NCBI GenBank assembly: GCA_947625025.1
Contig: CANQMQ010000008.1
Span: forward strand, 1-64,000
Origin: an uncultured Clostridia bacterium
GTDB lineage: Bacteria > Bacillota > Clostridia > Christensenellales > Borkfalkiaceae
DNA: 64,000 nucleotides
Direction: 5' to 3'
Shown here piece by piece: positions 33,959 to 43,507 of the stretch. A model generated the notes under the pieces. The model was not told where the DNA came from. It did no database searches and saw only the letters and a program-made list of their open reading frames with translations. How positions within the stretch are numbered: the first letter of the stretch is position 1; every line of letters starts with the position of its first letter. A program made the translations under genes and the position numbers.

Positions 33959-36900
33959 ATGAAAATTTCCCGCCGCATCTACATGCTCGGAATGTTCATC
34001 GTTCTTGTCATAACCTTCGTCGTTTCCCTCGGGATCGGCGCAAGTTATGATAGGCTCCTTTCGCTCGAATGGGAGACGAAGGCGGATAGCGAGAAGTTTT
34101 GGGAGCAAATGCTCGAAAACTTTGATTGGAATAATTTCGATTGGGAGAACTTTCCCTTCGAGGATTACGAAGATTTCCCGTGGGATAAACTTCCGTGGGA
34201 TGAATTTCCCTCCGATTTCCCTTGGGAAGATTTTCCGTGGGAAGAGCTCACAGAAAATTTCCCGTGGGAGGATTTTCCGTGGGAGGACGTCACAGAAGAT
34301 TTCCCGTGGGAGAATTTTCCCTTTGAAAACCTCCCTGAAAACTTCGATTGGGAAAATGAAATTCCTTGGGATGAGATCCCGGGCGACTTCCCCTTCGAGA
34401 ACCTCCCCGAGGATTTTGATTGGAACGATGTGCCGTGGGACCAAATTCCCGAGGACGCGTGGGGCGATCTTCCCTTCGAGGAATTCCCCGAAGATTTTGA
34501 TTGGGGGGACTTCCCCTTCGAAGAACTGCCCGACGACGCTTGGGGAGAGCTCCCCTGGGAGGATATTCCCTTCGATGAGCTTCCCGAAGATTTCCCGTGG
34601 GAAAATGTGCCTTGGGACCAAATTCCGCCCGAAGTGCTGGAGGATATTCCGTGGGAAACTTTGCCCGACGAGGCATGGAGCGAGATCCCGTGGGGCGATG
34701 TGCCCTTCGGAGACCTCCCCGATGACTTCCCGTGGGAAAATGTGCCTTGGGATCAAATTCCCGAAGAAGCGTGGGGGGATATCCCCTTCGACGAGCTTCC
34801 CCCCGAAGTCTTTGAGGAGATCCCTTGGGAAACCCTTCCGCCCGATGTCTTTGAAAATATCCCGTGGGAAACTTTGCCCGACGAAGTTTGGAGCGAGATC
34901 CCGTGGGGCGATGTGCCCTTCGGAGACCTCCCCGATGATTTCCCGTGGGAAAATGTGCCCTGGGACCAAATTCCCGAAGAGGCGTGGGGGGATATCCCCT
35001 TCGACGAGCTTCCCCCCGAAGTCTTTGAGCAAATCCCTTGGGAAACCCTTCCGCCTGACGTATTCGAAAACATCCCGTGGGAAGAATTGCCCGATGAAGC
35101 ATGGAGTGAGATCCCTTGGGAGAACCTTCCGCCTGACGTATTCGAAAATATCCCGTGGGAAGAACTGCCCGACGAAGTTTGGAGCGAGATCCCGTGGGGC
35201 GATGTGCCTTTCGGAGACCTCCCCGATGATTTCCCGTGGGAAAATGTGCCTTGGGACCAAATTCCCGAAGAGGCGTGGGGAGATATCCCCTTCGATGAGC
35301 TTCCCCCCGAAGTGTTTGAGGAGATCCCTTGGGAGAACCTTCCCCCCGAAGTCTTTGAGGAGATCCCTTGGGAGAACCTGCCCGATTCGGCTTGGGACGA
35401 TATTCCCTGGGAGAACCTGCCCGATTCGGCTTGGGACGATATTCCTTGGGAAACCCTTCCGCCCGATGTCTTGGGCGATATCCCCTGGGAGAACCTGCCT
35501 CCCGAAGCGTTTGAACAAATTCCGTGGACGAGCCTTTCCCCCGAGACCCTTGGCGGCATCCCGTGGGGGGATATTCCGCTCTCCTCCCCGCTCTGGGGGC
35601 TCCTTCCGCTCGCAGTGCTTGCGCCCAACTTCCCCTGGAATGAACTTCCCGATGAAGTGTGGAGCATGATCCCGTGGGAGATCGTGCCCCTTCAGAGCCT
35701 CCCCGAAACTTTCCCGTGGGAGAAAATGCCGTGGCAGGCTCTCCCGTTCTATCAATGGGACCAAATTCCTTGGGAGAAGCTGCCCGATTCCGTATGGGGT
35801 CAAATCCCTTGGGAGAGCGTGCCGCCCACCTTCAATTGGAATGCCTTCCCTTGGGAAGAGGTGCCTTTCGAGTATCTTCCCTCTTCCTTCCCTTGGAACA
35901 GGGTGCCGTGGGAAGAGCTTACCGCTGAGGATTGGAACAGCCTCCCGTGGTGGAATATCCCCGCCGAAGAATGGAGCAACATTCCTTGGGAGAACGTTCC
36001 CTCCGATTTCGATTGGGCAAACTTCCCTTGGTGGTGTGTGCCTTGGGAAAATCTTCCTTCTAACTTCCCTTGGGAGAAAGTGCCTTGGGCGGAGCTTACC
36101 GAAGATGTATGGAGCAGGATCCCGTGGGGGAATATTCCTTCCGATTTCGATTGGAGCGCCTTCCCTTGGGAGGATGTTCCTTGGGAGTATCTTCCTTCTA
36201 ACTTCCCTTGGGAGAAAGTGCCGTGGGAAGAGCTTACCGCTGAGGATTGGAATAGCCTCCCGTGGTGGAATATCACGCCCGAAGTGTGGAGCGATATCCC
36301 TTGGGGGAACATTCCCTCCGATTTTGATTGGAACAATTTCCCCTGGTGGTGTGTTCCTTGGGAACAGCTCGGGCCCGATTTCCCGTGGGAGAAGGTTCCG
36401 TGGGATGAGCTCTACAACAACGCGGGGCAAATTCCTTGGAAAGACTTCCCCTTTGATGAATACCAAGACTTCCCTTGGGACAATGTTCCTTGGGAACAGC
36501 TCGGCCCCGATTTCCCGTGGGAGAGGGTCCCTTGGGATGAACTTCCCGAAGATGCATGGCGCAGGCTCCCCTGGTGGTATTTGCCCTACGACACTTGGAA
36601 CGAGATCCCTTGGAATAAGGTGCCCGAAGATGTTTGGGATAATTTTCCTTGGGATAAAGTGCCGTTTGAAAACCTCGGCCCCGGTTTCCCGTGGTATCGG
36701 GTCCCTTGGGACGAATACACAGACTTGCCCGATTGGTGGGGCAATCTCCCGTGGACCAATATCAGGCCCGAAGACGTCCCCTCTGATGCCTTCCCCGATG
36801 GGTACTATCCGTCTGAGTGGTCGCATACCCACGAATTCGGCGACGACAACATGTGTACCATTTGCAAGATCCGCCTTCTCACCGTTGCAAGCGGCAGCGA

Positions 36901-37426
36901 TAGGAAGGAATATGGCGACGTCGCATCCAACCAAGACGTTCAAATTGTTTGGGAGAAGTCGGCGGTCGATGAGCGGCACGGAACGCTCGATATCGAGTGC
37001 CGAGACTTCATCGAACTCAGGCAAGTCATTCGGCACGACAACACCTTCAAAGTATCCGCCCTCTACGATGAATGGGGGCACGACGTATCCAATCGGTACT
37101 ACGTTGCGTACGAATACGGCACCCTCGAAGTCACCCGCCGCTATATCGAACTCAAAACGAAGAGCAGTACGATCGAATATGAGGATTTCGTCGAAGGTAC
37201 GTCCTACCAATGTGCGGAGTATGAGCTCGTCGAAGGGCAGCTCCTTCCCGGAGACCGTTTCGAATTCACGGGCTGGGCAACCGTGACCGCGCCCGGCGAT
37301 GAAATGGAGAATACCTTTGAGGATTTCAGCATCATCGATGAAAACGGCAACGATGTAACCGCATGTTATGCCGTTGAGATCGTGGAATGGGGCATCATTA
37401 CGATAGAAGAAGAAGCAGAAGCATAG
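33959..37426 (+). CDS. envelope operon gene 7: anchored Trp-Pro-acidic repeat protein
   Basis: An 1155-residue protein unlike any family I know. One N-terminal helix (about residues 9-28) after a basic start suggests a type II anchor with the rest outside. Residues about 36-945 are repeats of the form (F/I/V/L)-P-W-(E/D)-x-(F/I/L/V)-P, about eight residues each, so tryptophan makes up roughly one residue in eight or nine and nearly all charges are negative. A short segment with HTH (His956, His958) and CTIC (Cys966, Cys969) follows, then about 185 residues resembling the MBG/YDG-type domains of gene 8. A GGGAGGAG site precedes the ATG. There is no LPxTG. Confidence 0.75.
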   Translation: MKISRRIYMLGMFIVLVITFVVSLGIGASYDRLLSLEWETKADSEKFWEQMLENFDWNNFDWENFPFEDYEDFPWDKLPWDEFPSDFPWEDFPWEELTENFPWEDFPWEDVTEDFPWENFPFENLPENFDWENEIPWDEIPGDFPFENLPEDFDWNDVPWDQIPEDAWGDLPFEEFPEDFDWGDFPFEELPDDAWGELPWEDIPFDELPEDFPWENVPWDQIPPEVLEDIPWETLPDEAWSEIPWGDVPFGDLPDDFPWENVPWDQIPEEAWGDIPFDELPPEVFEEIPWETLPPDVFENIPWETLPDEVWSEIPWGDVPFGDLPDDFPWENVPWDQIPEEAWGDIPFDELPPEVFEQIPWETLPPDVFENIPWEELPDEAWSEIPWENLPPDVFENIPWEELPDEVWSEIPWGDVPFGDLPDDFPWENVPWDQIPEEAWGDIPFDELPPEVFEEIPWENLPPEVFEEIPWENLPDSAWDDIPWENLPDSAWDDIPWETLPPDVLGDIPWENLPPEAFEQIPWTSLSPETLGGIPWGDIPLSSPLWGLLPLAVLAPNFPWNELPDEVWSMIPWEIVPLQSLPETFPWEKMPWQALPFYQWDQIPWEKLPDSVWGQIPWESVPPTFNWNAFPWEEVPFEYLPSSFPWNRVPWEELTAEDWNSLPWWNIPAEEWSNIPWENVPSDFDWANFPWWCVPWENLPSNFPWEKVPWAELTEDVWSRIPWGNIPSDFDWSAFPWEDVPWEYLPSNFPWEKVPWEELTAEDWNSLPWWNITPEVWSDIPWGNIPSDFDWNNFPWWCVPWEQLGPDFPWEKVPWDELYNNAGQIPWKDFPFDEYQDFPWDNVPWEQLGPDFPWERVPWDELPEDAWRRLPWWYLPYDTWNEIPWNKVPEDVWDNFPWDKVPFENLGPGFPWYRVPWDEYTDLPDWWGNLPWTNIRPEDVPSDAFPDGYYPSEWSHTHEFGDDNMCTICKIRLLTVASGSDRKEYGDVASNQDVQIVWEKSAVDERHGTLDIECRDFIELRQVIRHDNTFKVSALYDEWGHDVSNRYYVAYEYGTLEVTRRYIELKTKSSTIEYEDFVEGTSYQCAEYELVEGQLLPGDRFEFTGWATVTAPGDEMENTFEDFSIIDENGNDVTACYAVEIVEWGIITIEEEAEA
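34682..35335 (+). repeat. near-identical direct repeats inside the Trp-Pro gene
   Basis: Three copies of a block of about 147 bases start at 34682, 34895 and 35186 (GAGATCCCGTGGGGCGATG...). They differ at only a few, mostly third-codon, positions. The offsets of 213 and 291 bases are multiples of three, so gain or loss of units keeps the frame. This indicates recent expansion by recombination or slippage. Confidence 0.8.
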
Positions 37427-37447
37427 AGCGCAGGAGCAGGAAGAGCC

Positions 37448-40400
37448 ATGATGTATCGTGAATACAAGGAGAAATTGGAGAGAAGGAAGCGGATATTCGA
37501 CCGCCTCTGGTTTTTCCGCTATCTCATTTTGGCGATCTTCCTCCTTCTCCTCGCAACCACGGGCGCCCTCCTCGGCATCGGGGGGATGGTATACGACGTC
37601 GAAGTCATTCCGGGGCTTGCCGAAGGGGAGCTCCCCGCCTTCGTCTACGGGCAGACCCCGTCTCCCACCGCGAAGTCGATTTACGGGGAGGCGCACTTCG
37701 AATACCGCGCCCTGCCCGATGGGGAATGGACGGGGGAGGCCCCCTACCTTGCGGGCAAGTATGAATGCCGCGCCGTGGGCACGAGCGTCGCCAATACAGA
37801 CCGCCCCGGCAAGAGTATCCCCTTCGAGATTGCCCCGCTCGCCCTCGATATCAACGTCGTGGGGGCCTCCCTTGTCTATGGGGACATCCCCGCATTCCAG
37901 GCAAATCTCCTGTATGGGGATACCCTTCAGGTGGAGAATTGGGTCTCCGATCCCGAGAACGGCCGCCTCAACATCTCTGCGGACCTTTCGAGCGTCACCG
38001 TCCTCGATAAGGAAGGGCGGGATGTGACGTTCTGTTACGATTTCGAGGCCGAAATCAAGAACGTGGAAGATAAGAACCGCCCCGCCGTGGTGGGCTTGGA
38101 GAGCGAGACGCTCACCTACGACGGCGCAGCGCACAGCCTCTCTTGCTATGCCAAGGGCCTCGCGGAGGGGGATACCCTCAAGGCGGAGGCCCCCGCGTTC
38201 ACCGATGCGGGGAAGTACACCGAAAATTTCCTCTCCTACAGCATCGTGGATGCGGAAGGGAAGGACGTCACAGCGCACTATAAAATCACAGAGCAAATCG
38301 GCACCCTCACGATAAATGCCCGCCCCATGTCCGTAACCACCCATTCAAATTCGTGGGTGTACGACGGCGCTCCGCACTCCGAAGAGGGCTTCGATGCGGA
38401 AGCATTGGGGGAGGATAGAGGCCTTCTCGAGGGGCACACGGCTAAGGCCGCCGATGTTCCCACGATCACCAACGTCTCCGAGAGCGGCAAGGAGAATGCC
38501 TTCGCCGTCCAAATCTTCGAGGGCACCGAGGACGTCACCCAAAACTACCAAATCGAAAGTTCTACTTACGGCACCCTTTCCGTCACCAAGCGGGAGATTG
38601 CCGTCACCACCAAGACGGAGACCTTCACCTACGACGGCGCAACGCACGAATACCCCGTCACGGAGGATTATCTCACCGAGGGGACCCTTCCCGAAGGGCA
38701 CGAACTCACGCAGACGGGTACGCTCACCGTGAAGAATGCGGGAACCTACCCCAATAGGCCCACGGTTTCTGTCTACGAAGGCAACGTAAACCGCACCCAA
38801 AACTATGAGATCACCTATGATTACGGCGAAGTGACCGTGGAACAGCGCAAGGTTTCCGTGACCACGGCAAGCGATACCTTCACCTACGACGGCTTAGCGC
38901 ATGAATACGATGAAGAGACGCTCACCGTAGGCGAAACCAAGCTCGCCGATGGGGAGGCGTTTGTCCTCGGGGGCGCCTATTCCTTCACCGATGCGGATAC
39001 CTACACCAACGCCCCCACAGTAAAGGTGTATGCGGGTGGTGAAGAGACGACTTCGAACTATGCCCTCACCGTAACAAACGGCAAGATTACGATAAAAACC
39101 CGCCCCATGTCCGTAACGACCCATTCAAATTCGTGGGTATATGATGCGATAGAGCACAACGAAGAGGGCTTCGATACGCAAGAGGAGGACGCGGAAGGCG
39201 GGCTTCTCAGCTCCGCGGGGCATACGGCAGAGGTGGCGACGAGGAAATTCATCGAAAAAGTTGCCGAGAGCGGGAAGAATGAGTTCGAAATCAAGGTTTT
39301 AGATGGGGTGGGCGCCGACGTCACCCATAATTACTCGATTGCCTATCAATACGGCACGCTCACGATAGATGCCCGCCCCATGTCCGTAACCACCCATGAA
39401 AACTCATGGGTATACGACGGCGCCCCGCACTCCGAAAACGGCTTCGATGCCCAAGAAGTGGAGGGAAAAGAGGTGAGCGGCCTCATTTCCTTCCACCATG
39501 CAGTCGCGGGCGAGGCGCCCTCCGTAACCAATGTTGCAGAGAGCGGCACGGAGAACAAATTCGAAATTCAAATTTTCGATGAAACCAATGCGGACGTCAC
39601 CCAAAACTACCAAATCGTGAGCTATACTTACGGCACCCTTTCCGTCACCAAGCGGCCGATCACCGTGAGGACGCAGCCCAAGGCATGGGTCTACGATGCC
39701 AAACAGCATTCTTACTACGGCTTCACGGTGGATGAGGGCGTAGATTGCGGGCTTGCACCCATGCAGACGGCGCAGGTGGATATCAACGAGACCAAGATAA
39801 AGACGGTCTCCGAGAACGGGGAAAACGGAAAGGACAACGTATTCACCGTAAAAATTCTCGATGCGGAGCAAAACGCCGTCACCGAGAACTATGAGTTCAC
39901 CTATGTTTACGGCAAGCTCTCCATCGAGGAGCGGCCCATCTCCGTTTCCACCCTTGCGGGAACGTGGGTGTACGACGCCGACCCGCACGGGAACGACAAT
40001 TTTGTCACCAACAAGGAGGGGGAGATGTTTGGCACAGAGAGCGGCCTCCTCAAGGTGCATACGGCACGGATCAGCGGAGACGCCCCGCAAATTACCGATG
40101 TCTGCCAAACGGGCACGAAAAATATCTTTGAGATCGAAATTTACGAGGGCGAAGAGGACGTCACCGAAAATTATCGTATCAGCTATTATTACGGCACCCT
40201 CACGATAAAGGTACGGCCCATGTCCGTAACCACGGCCACAAATTCGTGGGTGTACGATGCCGATTGGCACAACGAAGAGGGCTTCACGGCACAGGAAGAA
40301 GGTACCGATTGCGGGCTCCTCGCTTCGAAGGGGCATACGGCAGAAGTTTTAACGAAAAAGTACATCCAAACGGTTGCCGAGAGCGGCGAAAACGAGTTCA

Positions 40401-43303
40401 AGATCTACGTCCGGGATGGAGAGGGCGCAGAGGTCTCCCCCAATTACGATATCACCTATACCTACGGCTCCATCACGATTGAAAAGCGGCCCATTCAGGT
40501 GACCACGGCCACACACAAGTGGGTGTACGACGCGCAAGAGCATTGGGATAGCGGCTTCACCACCTATGAAGTGGAGGGGAAAGAGGAGAGCGGGCTGCTC
40601 GCTTCGAAGGGACACACGGCAACGGCCATCGACCCGCCCACCATTAAAACCATCGCACAGGCCGATATGCCCAACAACTTCAAGGTAAGCATTTCAGACG
40701 GTTGGGGCGCAGACGTCACCGAAAACTACGAGATTTCCTATACGTACGGCCAGCTCTCCCTTTCGGCACGGCCCGTTACCATTACCACGAATTCCCAAGA
40801 ATGGGTGTACGACGGCGAAGCGCATGTAAACAGCGGCGTCCTGCCCGAGGAGCAGTGGGAAGAAAACGGCCTCATCGCCTCGCATACGGTGAAGGCTTCG
40901 GGTACGACGCCCTCCGTTACCAACGTTTGGGATACCGCAGAGAAGAACAATAAGTTCACCGTCCTCATCTTCGAGGGCGATGAGGACGTCTCCGAAAATT
41001 ACTCGATTACCTATGCTTACGGCACCCTCACCATAACCGCCCGCCCGATCCAGCTCAAAACTGCGACGAAGGCGTGGATCTACGACGCCGAAGCGCATTC
41101 GGATGGCAGCGTTACCGTCGTAACGGAGAATACCCTCTATTCGCTCGTTGCGGGGCACAAACTCGAGAGAACGATAGAAAAATCAGTTGAACTCCCCTCC
41201 CTCATCGACGTCGGAACCAAGGGAAACAGGTTTACATTTACCTGGAAGGTGCTTGCGGGAGAGGAGGATATGACCCGAAACTACGTCCTACTTTCCGAAA
41301 ACGGCATTCTCTACGGCACCCTCAAGGTAGACCCCCGCCCGCTCCAACTCCAAACGGCAACCAAATCGTGGGTATATGATGATACCGCGCACGACGCGGC
41401 CGAATTCAAAGTCGTGGAAGTGGCGAATACATACTATCCGCTCGTGAAGGGGCATACGTACCAATGGCATGAAACGGGCCGCACCTCCTTGAAGGAGGTT
41501 TCATCCGCCACCAATGAGCTGACGGGAAGCATTTCCATTTGGGCGGACGGGCGCGATGTCACAACGAATTATGAAGTGACGGTTACGTACGGTACCCTCA
41601 CGGTATTAAAGCGGCCGGTAAAGGTTACCACCCATTCGGGAACATGGAATTACGATGCGATGTCGCATTCGGAAGGCGGCTTTGAGATCGAAGAAGAGGG
41701 CAAGGACTGCGGGCTCCTTCAATCGAAGAACCACACCGCAACGGCGGTAGGCGTTCCTTCCATTACGAACGTCAAAGATAGTCGCGAAAACATATTTACA
41801 GTATCCATTACCAATGGGACGGGAGACGTCACCCATAACTACGAGATTGCCTATACCTATCAGAGAATTGAAATCAAGCCCATTCCCCTCACGATCACAA
41901 CCAACAGCGGTGAGTGGGTATACGACGCCGAAGCACACAAAGTGGAAGGAATCAAGGCGGAAGGGCTCATCAATGAGCAAACGATCCAACTATTGATAAC
42001 TGCCGAATATTTATCTATCACCGATGTGGGTGAGGTAACGAACGAGATACGATATTGGATTTGGCCGAAATCGAGTACCACGACAGCGACAGAGCCTGTA
42101 CCAATGGATAATTACGATATCACCCACAATTGGGGTACGCTCAAGGTGACCAAGCGGTACGTTACGGTGACGACGCAATCGGGCGAGTGGACGTACGACG
42201 GCATGCCGCATTCCAATCCCGTAGTCAGATTCGAAGCGGAAAAGGGAGACCGCGGGCTTCTCGTCGCCAAGGGGCATTTCATCCTTGTAAGCGATCCCCT
42301 TACGATCACCAACGTTTGGGAGAGCTGCGAGAATAAATTTGAGGTCGAGATCAACGATGGCTCGAGCAACGATGTCACCAAGAATTACGAAGTCGAATAC
42401 GATTACGCGGGCGTCCTCGTCATCGGACAGCGGAAGGTGACCGTAACGACCAACTCCCATACTTGGGTCTACAGCGAAGGCGAGCAGTATTACGACGACG
42501 GCTTTGAAGTCGAATGGCAGGATGGGGACCGCGGCATTCTGTATGGATATAACGTGGAGGCGATGTTCCCCAGCATCCTCACCCAAATCACCGATAGCGC
42601 AACGAGGATTCGGAAGGTCGAAAACAAATTCTACGTCATGGTCACGGACGGTGAGACCGACTACTCGAACAACTATCTATTCGAGTATACATACGGCACC
42701 CTTCGCGTCAAGGCCCCCGTCGTGGTGCGGCTGTATCTCTACAAAGTGGAATACGACGGCACTCCGCATACCTACAAGAACGAAAACGGAAAGACGAGGT
42801 ACAAGGTGATGAGCGTACCCGTCGATGTCAAAAAGGAGCAGGTGATCTTCCATGAGGGTTACAGCGCACTCACGCAGGTGACCCCCATCAGCCTGTCTGC
42901 AGAGGACTTAAGGGGCGCCTTCTCACTCGATGTGGGGCAGGATGAAATCAACCGCATCGACTTCACGGGCTCTGCAACGCCGTTCGTCGTCTCCCCGCGC
43001 ACCATCGCCGTTACGAGCCAATCCATCTCGATGGTGCAGACGGCGACCGTCACCCAAATCGACGGTTCCCATATGCAGCCGGGCAGCAGCGAGAAGCAGC
43101 CCTATAGCATTACCCGCGGCACCCTCCTCAAAGGGCACACGCTCTATTGTGAGGTGACGGGCATGCTCTACAGCGGGGGCTGGGCCACACCCAACGCCTT
43201 CAACACGGCCGCGACGAGGATCACCGATGCGAACGGCTACGACGTCACCGCATACTACAACATCATCTACAAAGAGGGCACCCTCCGCTGGCTCACTTCA
43301 TAA
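37448..43303 (+). CDS. envelope operon gene 8: giant anchored MBG/YDG-type repeat protein
   Basis: A 1951-residue protein with a basic N-terminus, one helix (about residues 22-47) and then about 18 tandem extracellular domains of 85-100 residues. Each starts with a pattern like W-V-Y-D-A-x-x-H-x-x-x-G-F and ends with E-N-Y-x-I-x-Y-x-Y-G-T-L-T-I, the hallmark of MBG/YDG-type beta-grasp-like repeats of large bacterial surface proteins. Neither an LPxTG motif nor a C-terminal anchor is present, so attachment is by the N-terminal helix. The function is unknown; adhesion or a stalk is the usual suggestion. It follows gene 7 by 21 bases and ends the operon. Confidence 0.8.
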   Translation: MMYREYKEKLERRKRIFDRLWFFRYLILAIFLLLLATTGALLGIGGMVYDVEVIPGLAEGELPAFVYGQTPSPTAKSIYGEAHFEYRALPDGEWTGEAPYLAGKYECRAVGTSVANTDRPGKSIPFEIAPLALDINVVGASLVYGDIPAFQANLLYGDTLQVENWVSDPENGRLNISADLSSVTVLDKEGRDVTFCYDFEAEIKNVEDKNRPAVVGLESETLTYDGAAHSLSCYAKGLAEGDTLKAEAPAFTDAGKYTENFLSYSIVDAEGKDVTAHYKITEQIGTLTINARPMSVTTHSNSWVYDGAPHSEEGFDAEALGEDRGLLEGHTAKAADVPTITNVSESGKENAFAVQIFEGTEDVTQNYQIESSTYGTLSVTKREIAVTTKTETFTYDGATHEYPVTEDYLTEGTLPEGHELTQTGTLTVKNAGTYPNRPTVSVYEGNVNRTQNYEITYDYGEVTVEQRKVSVTTASDTFTYDGLAHEYDEETLTVGETKLADGEAFVLGGAYSFTDADTYTNAPTVKVYAGGEETTSNYALTVTNGKITIKTRPMSVTTHSNSWVYDAIEHNEEGFDTQEEDAEGGLLSSAGHTAEVATRKFIEKVAESGKNEFEIKVLDGVGADVTHNYSIAYQYGTLTIDARPMSVTTHENSWVYDGAPHSENGFDAQEVEGKEVSGLISFHHAVAGEAPSVTNVAESGTENKFEIQIFDETNADVTQNYQIVSYTYGTLSVTKRPITVRTQPKAWVYDAKQHSYYGFTVDEGVDCGLAPMQTAQVDINETKIKTVSENGENGKDNVFTVKILDAEQNAVTENYEFTYVYGKLSIEERPISVSTLAGTWVYDADPHGNDNFVTNKEGEMFGTESGLLKVHTARISGDAPQITDVCQTGTKNIFEIEIYEGEEDVTENYRISYYYGTLTIKVRPMSVTTATNSWVYDADWHNEEGFTAQEEGTDCGLLASKGHTAEVLTKKYIQTVAESGENEFKIYVRDGEGAEVSPNYDITYTYGSITIEKRPIQVTTATHKWVYDAQEHWDSGFTTYEVEGKEESGLLASKGHTATAIDPPTIKTIAQADMPNNFKVSISDGWGADVTENYEISYTYGQLSLSARPVTITTNSQEWVYDGEAHVNSGVLPEEQWEENGLIASHTVKASGTTPSVTNVWDTAEKNNKFTVLIFEGDEDVSENYSITYAYGTLTITARPIQLKTATKAWIYDAEAHSDGSVTVVTENTLYSLVAGHKLERTIEKSVELPSLIDVGTKGNRFTFTWKVLAGEEDMTRNYVLLSENGILYGTLKVDPRPLQLQTATKSWVYDDTAHDAAEFKVVEVANTYYPLVKGHTYQWHETGRTSLKEVSSATNELTGSISIWADGRDVTTNYEVTVTYGTLTVLKRPVKVTTHSGTWNYDAMSHSEGGFEIEEEGKDCGLLQSKNHTATAVGVPSITNVKDSRENIFTVSITNGTGDVTHNYEIAYTYQRIEIKPIPLTITTNSGEWVYDAEAHKVEGIKAEGLINEQTIQLLITAEYLSITDVGEVTNEIRYWIWPKSSTTTATEPVPMDNYDITHNWGTLKVTKRYVTVTTQSGEWTYDGMPHSNPVVRFEAEKGDRGLLVAKGHFILVSDPLTITNVWESCENKFEVEINDGSSNDVTKNYEVEYDYAGVLVIGQRKVTVTTNSHTWVYSEGEQYYDDGFEVEWQDGDRGILYGYNVEAMFPSILTQITDSATRIRKVENKFYVMVTDGETDYSNNYLFEYTYGTLRVKAPVVVRLYLYKVEYDGTPHTYKNENGKTRYKVMSVPVDVKKEQVIFHEGYSALTQVTPISLSAEDLRGAFSLDVGQDEINRIDFTGSATPFVVSPRTIAVTSQSISMVQTATVTQIDGSHMQPGSSEKQPYSITRGTLLKGHTLYCEVTGMLYSGGWATPNAFNTAATRITDANGYDVTAYYNIIYKEGTLRWLTS

Positions 43304-43329
43304 GGCGTAACAAAACCGCATAAATTCGG

Positions 43330-43358
43330 TTGACAAATTTTTTGCAAACGGATATAAT
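43330..43358 (+). promoter_or_regulatory. consensus sigma-A promoter of mgtE
   Basis: A perfect TTGACA (43330-43335) and TATAAT (43353-43358) are 17 bp apart, giving a transcription start near 43365 and a leader of about 143 nt. Confidence 0.85.
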
Positions 43359-43364
43359 AGAGAA

Positions 43365-43507
43365 AAAAGAAAAGGAGGAGAATTGCCGTGAAAGGCCGAA
43401 GTAGTACGCTTGCAGACATACGAAAGCTGTGGTTCGCGGCTCGTTCTCCCGCGTAGGTTTGCCACGGCTCCTTTGTCTGCACCGTAAAATTCTTTTGGAG
43501 GTGTATT
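43365..43507 (+). promoter_or_regulatory. structured 5' leader of mgtE, candidate riboswitch
   Basis: AAAGGA (43371-43376) plus GCCGTG (43385-43390) can pair with CACGGC (43463-43468) plus TCCTTT (43469-43474), closing a multi-branched domain of about 100 nt. CTCC in the 3' strand could instead pair with the mgtE ribosome binding site GGAGG (43497-43501), a possible translational switch. mgtE genes often carry the Mg2+-sensing M-box, but I do not see its conserved core. Part of the leader (GGCCGAAG...TGCA) recurs in the leader at 51321. Confidence 0.45.

Noticed and set aside
34000..36800. CRISPR-like array
   Set aside because: The repeats are codon-periodic, encode the Trp-Pro units, have no constant-length spacers and lie inside a long open frame. 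No cas genes are in the window.
33944..38344. A 1466-codon open frame on the minus strand, rich in IPRE/FPR repeats
   Set aside because: It is the antisense of the Trp-Pro repeat gene and of the start of the MBG gene. The repeat codons (TGG, CCC, GAA) give no stops in that frame. It has no ribosome binding site, and the plus strand has the operon context.
43365..43507. Classical M-box (ykoK) Mg2+ riboswitch
   Set aside because: The position before mgtE fits, but the conserved M-box core sequences and the usual leader terminator are not seen.
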